A stretch of DNA of 40,503 bases from an uncultured Acetatifactor sp. (GTDB taxonomy: Bacteria; Bacillota; Clostridia; Lachnospirales; Lachnospiraceae), in contig CAJUJU010000038.1 in assembly GCA_910586835.1 (NCBI GenBank), forward strand, positions 1 to 40,503. Reading direction: 5' to 3'. The stretch's first letter is position 1; each line of letters begins with the position of its first letter. The notes beneath the pieces were generated by a model. The model did no database searches, was not told where the DNA came from, and was given only the letters and a program-made list of their open reading frames with translations. This document shows, one piece after another, positions 15,704 through 23,234 of the stretch. The position numbers and the translations under genes were made by a program.

Positions 15704-16801
15704 TTAATAATATAACATGGCAAATATAAAACCGATCACACCACCGATAAAACCGCTGCACAATATAAGGAAGCCATATTCACCAATCAGCGAGATCCCC
15801 CGAAGGCTGTTGTCGTATTTGACATCGTTCAGCGGTTGAACCTCTCCCGCGTCCCCGCGGTAAATGATCGCCCTGTTTTCCAATGCACAGACAAAAGTCC
15901 AGCCCTTTTCCTCCGCATCCCGGACGCTCTGAAGCTCCCAGTCATTGTTGATGCCGTACCAGTCTTTGCTGTCCTCAAACTTCTTCTGCTTTCCTTTCTT
16001 TCTGCGCCTGTTGGTCAGGCTTTTGCAATCCATGGTATAAACCTGACTCTTGCCCAGACTCTTTTCAAAAAAATACCTGGTTGGCGTCACGGAGGTAAGA
16101 ATCCACCCCTGCTCCTCCTGTTTTCGGAGAAATCTGTTCAGCCCTCTGTTGGTCCAGATAAGCCTTCTCACGGTTCTGTGGGTTTCCGGATCCACTCCCT
16201 CCTCCCACTCCTGTCTGCTCATAGACAGTTCTTTCCTGATATCATCTCCCCGCCTTCTGCACCACAGAGCCATCAGACTGCCGGCGAAAAAGAAAACCAG
16301 GACAAACCAGTCATACCATATCGGAAACGGCTCCTCCCATGTCAGCGTGAGCAGCTTGATCAGAATGTCCGTAATGGCCAGAACAGCTCCCCAGAATACC
16401 TGACGCATGGCAATATAGTAATAATATTCTTTGAATTTCTCTGCCAGATACCTTCTGGATTCCGGATCGTTATGAAGCTCGTTTACCCCGTCCTCCTCGT
16501 ACTCTTTCGCAAAGTAATAGGTCATGTCCTCCGAGTGGGTCACTTCCTTCCAGCCCAGCTCCTGCGCCAGTTCCCGAAACGTCTCCTTATGTCGTATTTC
16601 TTCCAGAACGGGCTTCTTCGGAAGCCAAAATCTGTCAATATCATACAGCATCCGCCTGGGTTCTCCCCGGGCAAAAGTATAGAGGACACCAAAAGATATA
16701 TTTTCCAGAAACCACCCCTGCAGAGCCATCTCCTCCAGCCAGCTGCGCTCCTTCTGATAACTGACGTTCAGCTTGAACCTTTTGATCCTCTGCTTACTCA
16801 C
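15704..16801 (-). CDS. DUF2812 domain membrane protein
   Basis: Membrane protein of the DUF2812 family, often encoded beside PadR regulators; its function is unknown. Two DUF2812-like modules are visible: one at the N-terminus (KRFKLNVSYQKERSWLEEMALQGWFLEN) and a second after the first membrane pair (NRFLRKQEEQGWILTSVTPTRYFFEKS, about 215-245). Membrane segments lie near residues 150-170, 182-200 and 338-362. The GTG start overlaps the PadR stop by 8 nt. The overlap falls beside a run of eight G residues on the coding strand, where slippage or a sequencing error would alter the PadR C-terminus. It may sense membrane state or modulate PadR; this is inference from gene order. Confidence 0.85.
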   Translation of the reverse strand: MSKQRIKRFKLNVSYQKERSWLEEMALQGWFLENISFGVLYTFARGEPRRMLYDIDRFWLPKKPVLEEIRHKETFRELAQELGWKEVTHSEDMTYYFAKEYEEDGVNELHNDPESRRYLAEKFKEYYYYIAMRQVFWGAVLAITDILIKLLTLTWEEPFPIWYDWFVLVFFFAGSLMALWCRRRGDDIRKELSMSRQEWEEGVDPETHRTVRRLIWTNRGLNRFLRKQEEQGWILTSVTPTRYFFEKSLGKSQVYTMDCKSLTNRRRKKGKQKKFEDSKDWYGINNDWELQSVRDAEEKGWTFVCALENRAIIYRGDAGEVQPLNDVKYDNSLRGISLIGEYGFLILCSGFIGGVIGFIFAMLYY

Positions 16802-17132
16802 CTTTTTGCCCCCCCCAATCCAAAATTTGCCTTCCGTCCGCCAGCTGCATTTCCAGCCTTCCTGTCTCCAGCCTCAACAGTTCCATACCCGTCTCTGTGA
16901 TCTGATAGGCTTTCTTGCCCTCTTCGTTTGGAGCGGCCACAATGACGCCGTCCGCAACAAGCCTGCCCACCATGGTATAGAGCGTGCCCGTCCCCAGCAG
17001 AATCCGTCCCCCGGTCAGCTCACCCACATACTGCATGATCGCATAGCCATGCCTGGGTTCTATCACCGAGAGCAGTGTGTAGTAGGTGGTCTCCGTCATG
17101 GGAATATATTTTTTCTGCAACCCCTCCTCCAA
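16794..17132 (-). CDS. PadR family transcriptional regulator
   Basis: Small winged-helix repressor, 112 residues. The PadR core is clear: MTETTYYTLLSVIEPRHGYAIM, then GGRILLGTGTLYTMVGRLVADG (recognition helix) and KKAYQITETGMELLRLE. PadR proteins of this size usually repress an adjacent transporter operon and release DNA on binding a small ligand. The TTG start is chosen because GGAGG lies 7 nt upstream; an ATG eleven codons later has no well-placed ribosome site. It heads the operon with DUF2812 and the ABC exporter, and the palindromes near its promoter are likely its own operator. Confidence 0.92.
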   Translation of the reverse strand: MEEGLQKKYIPMTETTYYTLLSVIEPRHGYAIMQYVGELTGGRILLGTGTLYTMVGRLVADGVIVAAPNEEGKKAYQITETGMELLRLETGRLEMQLADGRQILDWGGQKGE

Positions 17133-17207
17133 CCCTATCCCTCCGTTTCTCTGATTTCACCGGCTGTCTGCCTGACCTCTACAGCTGTAATCCATCTGAC
17201 TGTTTTC

Positions 17208-17290
17208 ACTCGACATGTTTACTCTCGATATGTCGAGTGTCGACATGTCGTTTGTAAACATAAAATACCACACACCGACTCTTCTGTCAA
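17208..17290 (-). promoter_or_regulatory. promoter and nested-palindrome operator of the PadR operon
   Basis: Minus strand: -35 TTGACA (17285-17290), 17-nt spacer, -10 TATTTT (17262-17267). Directly downstream, over the predicted start of transcription, lie nested inverted repeats: ATGTTTAC/GTAAACAT (17215-17222 with 17254-17261), ACTCGACAT/ATGTCGAGT (17208-17216 with 17230-17238) and the 10-bp palindrome CGACATGTCG (17241-17250). ATGT/ACAT half-sites are typical of PadR operators, so autorepression is likely. Confidence 0.7.
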
Positions 17291-17320
17291 TCTTTTTTCG
17301 ACTTTTTATTTTGATCCAAG

Positions 17321-17346
17321 AAAAAAGAGCCGTGAATTTCCACGGC
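17321..17346 (-). terminator. rho-independent terminator of the LytTR operon
   Basis: Stem GCCGTG/CACGGC with a 6-nt loop, followed on the minus strand by TCTTTTTTC. It ends the LytTR-DUF3021-ABC operon just before the PadR promoter. Confidence 0.8.
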
Positions 17347-17394
17347 CCTTCCCGGCGACATAAGTTTCTTATCATTCACACCTTTCCTGCCGAC

Positions 17395-18180
17395 TCACCT
17401 GAGATCTCTCCCATGGTAGACCGCAGCAGCCGAAACGGCACTTGCCGCCGTAATACCAAGGGAGAGGAACAGCTTAACCGCGTCTGTTTCCCCCGAGGTA
17501 AAAATATCTGCGGCATTGGAAAAATAAAAGGGAGTCACATATCGCAGAAACTCCAGTTTCGGCAAAACCCTGGCCAGCAGATCCGCCAGATACAGCAGCA
17601 TGGCAAATCCCAGAGCGCCTCCCACCTGCCTGCGTCCCGACAGTACGGACATTAGAAAACAAAGACTTCCCACCTCCAACTGCATCAAAACCTGAGCCCC
17701 ATGATACCGCAAAAGCCCTTCCATCGGCGGATACTGACTAGCCCCCGCAAAGCCCAGGCCGATAAGAAGCAGGCACAGGCCCTGAAACAACAGAATCAGT
17801 ATCACCGTTGCCCCGTACTTCCAACCTATGATATATCCTCTCCCCAGAGGAAGGGTATTCAGAAATTCCGCCGTGTGCCCCTCTTCCTCTTTGGAGACCA
17901 TGGAGGCTCCCGTCATGGCGGCAAACATGGCTCCTCCCAGAGCAAACATCAGGCCGATCTCCGTGGCGTAGAAGCCCTCCATCGTGCAGACACTGATCTT
18001 ATCCATGCCCAGCGCCGTGGAAAAGGCCCCCATATCTGCATAGGCCTCCGCCATCCCTGCCATGGATTGCTCCAGACTGGGAAACAGCAGCAGACACCCG
18101 CCGCAGAGCACTCCCACGCTCAAAGCCCAGATGAGCATTACCTTCCTGTTTCTTTTCAGCTCATGTCTCAACAATACCAT
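17395..18180 (-). CDS. ABC-2 type transporter permease
   Basis: Membrane subunit of the second ABC exporter, 261 residues. About six membrane segments are visible: near 14-33, 75-95, 120-145, 155-180, 190-212 and 235-255. The acidic cytoplasmic loop SKEEEGHTAEFLNTLPL is the mark of the YhaP/YtrC-like ABC-2 group, where it contacts the ATPase. It starts 3 nt after the ATPase stop with GGGGAGG 8 nt upstream. It is the last gene of the LytTR operon and is followed by a terminator. Substrate unknown; such systems often move peptides or confer antibiotic resistance. Confidence 0.88.
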   Translation of the reverse strand: MVLLRHELKRNRKVMLIWALSVGVLCGGCLLLFPSLEQSMAGMAEAYADMGAFSTALGMDKISVCTMEGFYATEIGLMFALGGAMFAAMTGASMVSKEEEGHTAEFLNTLPLGRGYIIGWKYGATVILILLFQGLCLLLIGLGFAGASQYPPMEGLLRYHGAQVLMQLEVGSLCFLMSVLSGRRQVGGALGFAMLLYLADLLARVLPKLEFLRYVTPFYFSNAADIFTSGETDAVKLFLSLGITAASAVSAAAVYHGRDLR

Positions 18181-18183
18181 CTC

Positions 18184-19020
18184 TCAGCCCTCCCCATCCT
18201 CGTAATAATGCATGAACAGCTCGTCCAGCGTCGGCTCCTGTATCAGCAGATCCTCGATCTCTCTGCCTGCCAGCTGCCCAATCAGCTCCTTCATACTGCC
18301 CGTATAGCGAAACTCCTGCTCTTGTCCCCTTTCCTTCAGCTTCACCAGACGCAGATTGGTTTTTGACAGATTTTCCACCGTATCGGTTCTGACAATTGTT
18401 CCCTGTCGGATGATGGCGGCGTTTCTGCAATAGCGCTTCACCTCCGAAAGGACATGAGAAGACAAAAAAATCGTGGTTCCCCGGACGTTGGATTCCAGCA
18501 ATAACCGAAAGAAAACTTCCTGCATCAGCGGATCCAGACCGGAGGTGGGCTCGTCAAGAATCAACAGCTCCGGGCAATGCTGCAAGGCACAGACAATACT
18601 GACCTTCTTCCTGTTGCCCAGGGACAGGTCTCGGATCCTCTTTGTCCGATCCACCTCCAGCAGCCCGCAGAGACGTTCCGCCTCCTCCCCGCAATCCTTT
18701 CCCCTGGCCTTTGCCGCCAACCCTATGACCTCTCCGGCTCTCATGTCGGGATAAAAGGCAGCCTCGGAGGGCATGTAGCCCGTCCGTTCCAAAATCTCCT
18801 TCTGTTCCCTGCAGCTGTCCCTGCCAAGAAGCCTGATTTCTCCCCGCTTAAAGCGCAGCAGCCCCAGCATACTGCGAATGGTGGTGGACTTGCCCGCCCC
18901 GTTGGGACCAAGAAAGCCAAAAATGTCTCCCTGCTCCACGAACAGAGATATGTCCTCCACTCCCCTGTGTTTTCCGTAGGTCTTTGTCAGGCCTCTGATT
19001 TCTATTGCTTTGCCGCTCAT
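18184..19020 (-). CDS. ABC transporter ATP-binding protein
   Basis: ATPase of the second exporter. Walker A GPNGAGKST (38-46), signature LSLGNRKKV, Walker B LLILDEPTSGLDP and the switch SSHVLSE are intact. The ATG at 19020 has AAGGGGG 7 nt upstream and gives the usual short N-terminus (MSGKAIEIRGLTKTYG). An in-frame ATG at 19053 overlaps the DUF3021 stop by 4 nt and is also possible, adding eleven residues. The gene is coupled to the permease downstream, under the LytTR regulator. Confidence 0.93.
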   Translation of the reverse strand: MSGKAIEIRGLTKTYGKHRGVEDISLFVEQGDIFGFLGPNGAGKSTTIRSMLGLLRFKRGEIRLLGRDSCREQKEILERTGYMPSEAAFYPDMRAGEVIGLAAKARGKDCGEEAERLCGLLEVDRTKRIRDLSLGNRKKVSIVCALQHCPELLILDEPTSGLDPLMQEVFFRLLLESNVRGTTIFLSSHVLSEVKRYCRNAAIIRQGTIVRTDTVENLSKTNLRLVKLKERGQEQEFRYTGSMKELIGQLAGREIEDLLIQEPTLDELFMHYYEDGEG

Positions 19021-19049
19021 TCCCGTTCCCCCTTCCGATTCCGGTCTTT

Positions 19050-19505
19050 TCATCCCTGTCGTTTATATTCCGTCAGCATACGGTTCAGGTTTTCCGTATC
19101 AATGTTCCGTTTCAGCTTATTGACCAGAAACATACACCCATACGCAGAAGCCATATATCCCGCAAAGATCAACGTAGGTACTCCGTCCCTGTCAAACCAC
19201 CCCAGCACCCAGGAGGCCCCTGTATAGAGAACCGTACAAAGCAGGATAAATAAAACCTGCCGCCTTCCCAGATGTTCCGCCTCGTCAAAATTTCCCAACG
19301 CATACACCTGCAGATATCCCATCAGGTAGGCAGCCGCAATCATTTCCGCCATGTGCAGAATGCTCATCTGAACGCTTCCCAAAAGGACTCTCCGGACACA
19401 GCCGAAAAACAAAATGGCAAAAAAATACAGACATGCCTTGTACTCTATGGAAACCTCCACGCTGAAATAACGTTTCAGTCCCTCCACGAATTTATTCTTC
19501 CTCAC
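19050..19505 (-). CDS. DUF3021 family membrane protein
   Basis: Four-helix membrane protein of 151 residues with membrane segments near 24-42, 52-72, 84-104 and 108-128. DUF3021 proteins are regularly coupled to a LytTR regulator; in streptococcal LytTR systems such as HdrRM and BrsRM the membrane partner holds the regulator inactive. The GTG start lies inside the end of the LytTR gene (14-nt overlap) with GGGAGGGG upstream. By analogy it is a membrane inhibitor of the LytTR protein, releasing it in response to an unknown signal; that role is inference here. Confidence 0.85.
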   Translation of the reverse strand: MRKNKFVEGLKRYFSVEVSIEYKACLYFFAILFFGCVRRVLLGSVQMSILHMAEMIAAAYLMGYLQVYALGNFDEAEHLGRRQVLFILLCTVLYTGASWVLGWFDRDGVPTLIFAGYMASAYGCMFLVNKLKRNIDTENLNRMLTEYKRQG

Positions 19506-19947
19506 CCTCTGCCCCTCCCTTCAGAATCTGTCTCAGCTGCCCGGAATACTTTCTGGAAATCATTACCTGCTCTCCGTTTTCCATGGTGGCCCGGATACGG
19601 TTTCCCGGCTCGCTCTTCAGTCTCTCTATCCTGTGAATGTTCAGCGCCATGGACTTGGAGCATCGAAAGAATCCCCGCCCGGCATAAAGCGCCGCAAGCT
19701 CACCCACTCCGCCTGACACCCTGCACACCTTATCCTTCAGATAGACAAAACTGGCTCCGTCCACACTTTCCAGGTAAAAAACTTCCTCCGGCGAAATCAG
19801 AATCCGTTCCTCCTGCCAGATACCGGAAAGCTTCTGCCCGGTTCCCTGCACCATATCTGCTATGGCCTCTATCTGCGGCGTCATCTCCCTGTAACGGATA
19901 ATAACCTCTTCCGATCCCTGCCGGATCCTGTTCATCGTCAGCTTCAT
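19492..19947 (-). CDS. LytTR family DNA-binding regulator
   Basis: One-component regulator of 151 residues without a receiver domain. A short N-terminal alpha/beta segment (1-45) precedes the LytTR domain: EERILISPEEVFYLESVDGASFVYLKD, then GGVGELAALYAGRGFFRCSKSMALNIHRIERL and ISRKYSGQLRQIL. LytTR domains bind direct repeats about two helical turns apart, and such a pair lies just upstream of its promoter. The ATG has GGAGGG upstream. It heads a four-gene operon with a DUF3021 partner and an ABC exporter. Confidence 0.92.
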   Translation of the reverse strand: MKLTMNRIRQGSEEVIIRYREMTPQIEAIADMVQGTGQKLSGIWQEERILISPEEVFYLESVDGASFVYLKDKVCRVSGGVGELAALYAGRGFFRCSKSMALNIHRIERLKSEPGNRIRATMENGEQVMISRKYSGQLRQILKGGAEGEEE

Positions 19948-19968
19948 ATGCTCCCTCCTGCGTTACTT

Positions 19969-20036
19969 ATTGTATCAGATAAAAAGACGGTTTCAAGCAA
20001 AAGTCCATAAGATGCACTTTTCGGCCTGTAAGACGC
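19969..20036 (-). promoter_or_regulatory. LytTR operon promoter with 21-bp-period direct repeats
   Basis: Minus strand: -35 TTGAAA (19991-19996), 16-nt spacer, -10 TACAAT (19969-19974). Six nt upstream of the -35 lies a direct repeat, 20003-20015 and 20024-20036, identical at 9 of 13 positions, all four mismatches being transitions; the shared core is TAAGA. The 21-nt period is the spacing LytTR domains recognise, and the position suits an activator, implying positive autoregulation. Confidence 0.7.
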
Positions 20037-20059
20037 AAAAAAGGGCCAGGCGCACAAAG

Positions 20060-20089
20060 AAAAACAGCAGGGATCGTTTTCCCTGCTGT
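20060..20089 (-). terminator. rho-independent terminator of the GH20 gene
   Basis: Perfect 10-bp stem ACAGCAGGGA/TCCCTGCTGT with a 6-nt loop, followed on the minus strand by TTTTTC. It separates the hexosaminidase from the LytTR operon. Confidence 0.9.
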
Positions 20090-20114
20090 CTGTAGATTGA
20101 CAAGTTCCTTTCGT

Positions 20115-21980
20115 TTATCTGCGATCCTTCCTCTTTCTGCCCCGCAGAAGATCCGCATACCAGAACACCACCTCCGCAATGCGGGACAGCTCGGCCTCCT
20201 TACCCGTCTGCCGCCAGACCTCCTTATAGGCCATAAACCAGTTTTCCAGCCGCTGCGCAAGCGCAAAGGCACAGCCTCCCTCCACTGCCCTTCCTTCCGC
20301 GGACTGCAAAAGAACCATACCCACATTGTTCCAGGTATCCATGCCCTCCGCCGTAAGATCCAGCTGATGTATCAGACCCCGTTCGGTGCTGTCCATACAG
20401 ACGGCCGTTTTTTTCAGCTCCCTGCGAAGCTTCTGCAGCTTTTCCCCTGCCTCCTGTACCATCGCATCATCAATCCTCCTGCTCTCGGAAAGACTGCGGA
20501 TATCCGGTTCCACCCCGGGCTCCCCGAGCACCATAAATTCCCGAAGCATCACCGCATCGTGCCAGGTATAGCAGCTGCAGCCTGGAAGCTCCCTCATCAG
20601 CCCTGTCAGACATCCGCTGCCATCCTTATATTCCAGCACCGATATCTGTCGGTTTATCTCCTCCTCGGAAATTTCCTCTCCGTTCCAGGAAAAGGCTGCC
20701 CCATAGATCATACCTGGCACGGAATGCTCCGGCTGATTGACATGTCCCATGTCGCCCCAGTCCGTATTCAGGATACCTGCCGCGTGATACTTTCTGGCAT
20801 AACCGCACATTCTCGTAATATTCCGGTAGCTGTCGCCCAGCAGGTTCATCCACTGATCCCATCCGTTCACGCCCGGGCAGAGATACTGCGGCACATCCGC
20901 CTCCGCCATTCTGCGGCTCTCTTCCTCCCGCTGATCCGGCGCATAGCCCCAGGTCAGGCACATGGTTCCCTCCGGCAGCTCTTTTGCCAGTTCAGGCTCC
21001 CCTGCGATCACGTCTCCCCAGAACATGGGCTTTTTCCCCCGCTCTGTCAGGAAACGACACAGCTCCTTGAGGTAGTCCACATAAATTCGGTGTACCCCCT
21101 TCTCCGCCGCCAGATCTGACGACCTTCCCTTTCCCAGATCAAAGGTTTCGTCCGCGCACAGGTTGAACCGCTCCGAGCGGAAAAGCGCCATATACTCTTC
21201 CAGCATTCCCTTGATAAACGGCAGGGTTCTGTCGTCCGATACATTCACCGTGTGATGTCTCATACGATCCCAGAGGGAGAAGGGCTGAGAAGAGGCATCC
21301 GGCAGTTCACACAGATCCTCATGGCTTTTAGTGGAAAGCAGCGTATAGAGATGGCCGAAGCTGGCAAGCGAAGGCACCAGGTCTATATGCCGCTCCGCGC
21401 AGTAATCATCCAACTCCATGATCTCCTCCCCGGTCAGGGGCGTGGTATCCCGCCACATCTCCGAAAGATCCCGGAAAAGGTAGGTGTGCTCCACATAAAG
21501 CTGAAATTCATTTATCTTGTATCTACTGAGTCTGTCCGCTATACGCTTCAGCGCCTCCAGTTTCAGCACCCTTCCTCTTGTCTCATCCAGATAATAGCCT
21601 CTCCGGGCAATCTCCGGGTAATCCCGCACCGTCACCGCCGGGATCAGAGCCCCCTGCTGCTCCACCATCTGGCACAGCGTCTGCACGCCGTACAGCAGCC
21701 CGGCTCCGTCTCCGCCAAGCACCCGGATCCCTTCCGGCCTTACCTCAAGCCTGTACTCCTGTTCCTTCAGTCCCTGCTCCAGCTCCAGCCCAATGTCCCC
21801 CGGACGGGCCTGCCCCTTCACGACGGGCAGTCCAAGCCCCGCCCACTGCAGGATGCACTCCTTCAGCCTCCTGGCCGGAAACGGCTCCGCCCCCGCACCG
21901 CAGACAATGTACGTCCCAAAGGTGCACTCAAAGCTCCCCTCTCCGTATGTTATCTCCTGTGGTTTTGGAATCAGAATCAT
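20115..21980 (-). CDS. GH20 family beta-N-acetylhexosaminidase, cytoplasmic
   Basis: Glycosidase of family GH20, expected to release terminal N-acetylhexosamine by substrate-assisted catalysis. An N-terminal GH20b-like domain (about 1-120) precedes the catalytic barrel starting DYPEIARRGYYLDETRGR. The catalytic Asp-Glu pair is Asp277-Glu278 in LCADETFDLG; the barrel continues to FWGDVIA, TWGY and ILNTDWGDMGH. A helical region of about 170 residues ends the protein. There is no signal peptide, so it should act on imported oligosaccharides or wall fragments. The ATG has AAGGGGG 7 nt upstream. It is a single-gene unit with its own terminator; no transporter is adjacent. The exact linkage and sugar cannot be read from sequence. 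Confidence 0.88.
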   Translation of the reverse strand: MILIPKPQEITYGEGSFECTFGTYIVCGAGAEPFPARRLKECILQWAGLGLPVVKGQARPGDIGLELEQGLKEQEYRLEVRPEGIRVLGGDGAGLLYGVQTLCQMVEQQGALIPAVTVRDYPEIARRGYYLDETRGRVLKLEALKRIADRLSRYKINEFQLYVEHTYLFRDLSEMWRDTTPLTGEEIMELDDYCAERHIDLVPSLASFGHLYTLLSTKSHEDLCELPDASSQPFSLWDRMRHHTVNVSDDRTLPFIKGMLEEYMALFRSERFNLCADETFDLGKGRSSDLAAEKGVHRIYVDYLKELCRFLTERGKKPMFWGDVIAGEPELAKELPEGTMCLTWGYAPDQREEESRRMAEADVPQYLCPGVNGWDQWMNLLGDSYRNITRMCGYARKYHAAGILNTDWGDMGHVNQPEHSVPGMIYGAAFSWNGEEISEEEINRQISVLEYKDGSGCLTGLMRELPGCSCYTWHDAVMLREFMVLGEPGVEPDIRSLSESRRIDDAMVQEAGEKLQKLRRELKKTAVCMDSTERGLIHQLDLTAEGMDTWNNVGMVLLQSAEGRAVEGGCAFALAQRLENWFMAYKEVWRQTGKEAELSRIAEVVFWYADLLRGRKRKDRR

Positions 21981-21993
21981 GATTATACCCCCT

Positions 21994-22052
21994 TGTCATG
22001 TGCCCTGACAAATTCTGTCCCGTCATGTCCGCTGTCAGTTTTTTTCATTATA
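21994..22052 (-). promoter_or_regulatory. putative promoter and operator of the GH20 gene
   Basis: Minus strand TATAAT lies at 22047-22052 with only a weak -35 upstream, as expected of a regulated promoter. Between it and the gene is an inverted repeat, TGTCA-N7-TGACA (21994-22010), abutting the ribosome site, with related CATGAC and GTCAG words up to 22038. A sugar-responsive repressor could bind here, but no regulator gene is adjacent. Confidence 0.4.
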
Positions 22053-22264
22053 TACCCGACACGCTCAATTTACTATCAACTTTTCATTGTTTTGTATCAG
22101 CTTTTTCCGGTTCTTTCCCACGTAAACGGAATTCAGATAAATATCCTCTGTATAGACATGACCCGTCCGGCATAACTCTTAATTGCAATCTATGACCAGG
22201 TTGTCGCAGGTATCCAGGTAGGTCTCAGTATCCTTTCCATACTACGAAAAATCCATCCAGAGAC
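22053..22264. other. intergenic DNA, nothing recognised
   Basis: The remainder of the 340-bp gap between the GH20 gene and the short-chain dehydrogenase terminator. I see no gene, RNA or clear repeat on either strand. Confidence 0.5.
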
Positions 22265-22301
22265 AAAAACCCCCTCAGGTTGCCAGCCCTAAGGGGTTTT
22301 T
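22265..22301 (-). terminator. terminator of the short-chain dehydrogenase gene
   Basis: AAAAACCCC (22265-22273) pairs perfectly with GGGGTTTTT (22293-22301). Because both arms end in A or T runs it can work in either direction; the gene it serves is on the minus strand, 20 nt upstream. Confidence 0.85.
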
Positions 22302-22320
22302 CAACATGTATTTATTCTGA

Positions 22321-23067
22321 TCAGGTTCTCATCAGACCGTCTACACTCAGCACAACGCCGCTGATGTAGGACGCCTTCTCGGATGCAAGAAATACGAATG
22401 CATTGGCAATGTCCTCCGGCTGTCCCAAACGGCGCAGCGGAATGCGGGCGATCATGGGCTCAATAACCTCTTTGGGAACCGCTTTCATCATATCCGTCTC
22501 CGTGATGCCGGGAGCCACCGCATTGACGCGGATTCCCTTGGGCCCCAACTCTCTTGCCAGGGACAAGGTAAAACCGTTCACGGCAAACTTGGAAGTAGGG
22601 TATGCTACTCCGGCCGGCTGACCGGAAATACTCACCATAGAGGAGGTGTTCAGAATCACACCGCTGCCCTGTCTGGTCATCACTGCCTCCACAGCCTTGG
22701 AGCAGATAAACATCCCCTTTACATTCAGATCCATCACCTTGTCGAAAGTTTCTTCCGTGTAATTTGAAAAAGGTGTATTTTCGGAAGCCCCGGCATTGTT
22801 CACCAGAATGTCAATCCTTCCGTACTTCTCCGCCACCTTGTCGAAAGCCTCCTGCACCTCCGAAAGACTGCTCAGATTGGGCCAGATTCCCTCCACCTTC
22901 GCATCGGGATACTTTTCCTTCAGCTGCGCAACCGCCTTGTCAGCCGTTTCCTGACGGCTGGCGCACAGCACAACGGCCGCCCCCTCTTTTACAAAAGCCT
23001 CCACGGCAGCAAAACCAATACCGCGGCTTCCTCCTGTGACAATCGCAACCTTGTCCTTCAATTCCAT
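22321..23067 (-). CDS. short-chain dehydrogenase/reductase (SDR)
   Basis: Classical SDR of 248 residues, a cytoplasmic NAD(P)-dependent oxidoreductase. Cofactor motif TGGSRGIG (11-18), NNAG (90-93) and the catalytic Ser143, Tyr156 and Lys160 are all present; the C-terminal PEDIANAFVFLAS...GVVLSVDG block is typical. No Asp follows the second strand (ASRQ, 36-39), and Arg38 there hints at NADPH. Overall similarity to 3-oxoacyl-ACP reductases and hydroxysteroid dehydrogenases (BaiA-like) is plain, but the substrate is not decidable from sequence. The ATG has GAGGAGG 5 nt upstream; a long in-frame extension across the promoter was rejected. It has its own promoter and terminator. Confidence 0.92.
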   Translation of the reverse strand: MELKDKVAIVTGGSRGIGFAAVEAFVKEGAAVVLCASRQETADKAVAQLKEKYPDAKVEGIWPNLSSLSEVQEAFDKVAEKYGRIDILVNNAGASENTPFSNYTEETFDKVMDLNVKGMFICSKAVEAVMTRQGSGVILNTSSMVSISGQPAGVAYPTSKFAVNGFTLSLARELGPKGIRVNAVAPGITETDMMKAVPKEVIEPMIARIPLRRLGQPEDIANAFVFLASEKASYISGVVLSVDGLMRT

Positions 23068-23137
23068 TCTCTTACCTCCTCGCGCGATCAAGGAAGCCTC
23101 AAAAAATCCTCCTTGATATCCATCAGTCTGCCTCTTT

Positions 23138-23166
23138 ATTATAGGGGAATTTACCACACAAGTCAA
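23138..23166 (-). promoter_or_regulatory. strong sigma-A promoter of the SDR gene
   Basis: Minus strand: -35 TTGACT (23161-23166), 17-nt spacer, perfect -10 TATAAT (23138-23143). The leader of about 65 nt holds an 11-codon frame with no clear function. Confidence 0.88.
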
Positions 23167-23234
23167 TTTGCTTTGACCGCGCTTACGATTCTCTTTCACC
23201 GCGCGCCCACTTTTCCCCTGGCCTCTACATGCTG

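Noticed and set aside
23068..23137. 11-codon leader peptide before the SDR gene
   Set aside because: It has an ATG but no ribosome site and no amino-acid bias or alternative hairpins that would suggest attenuation.
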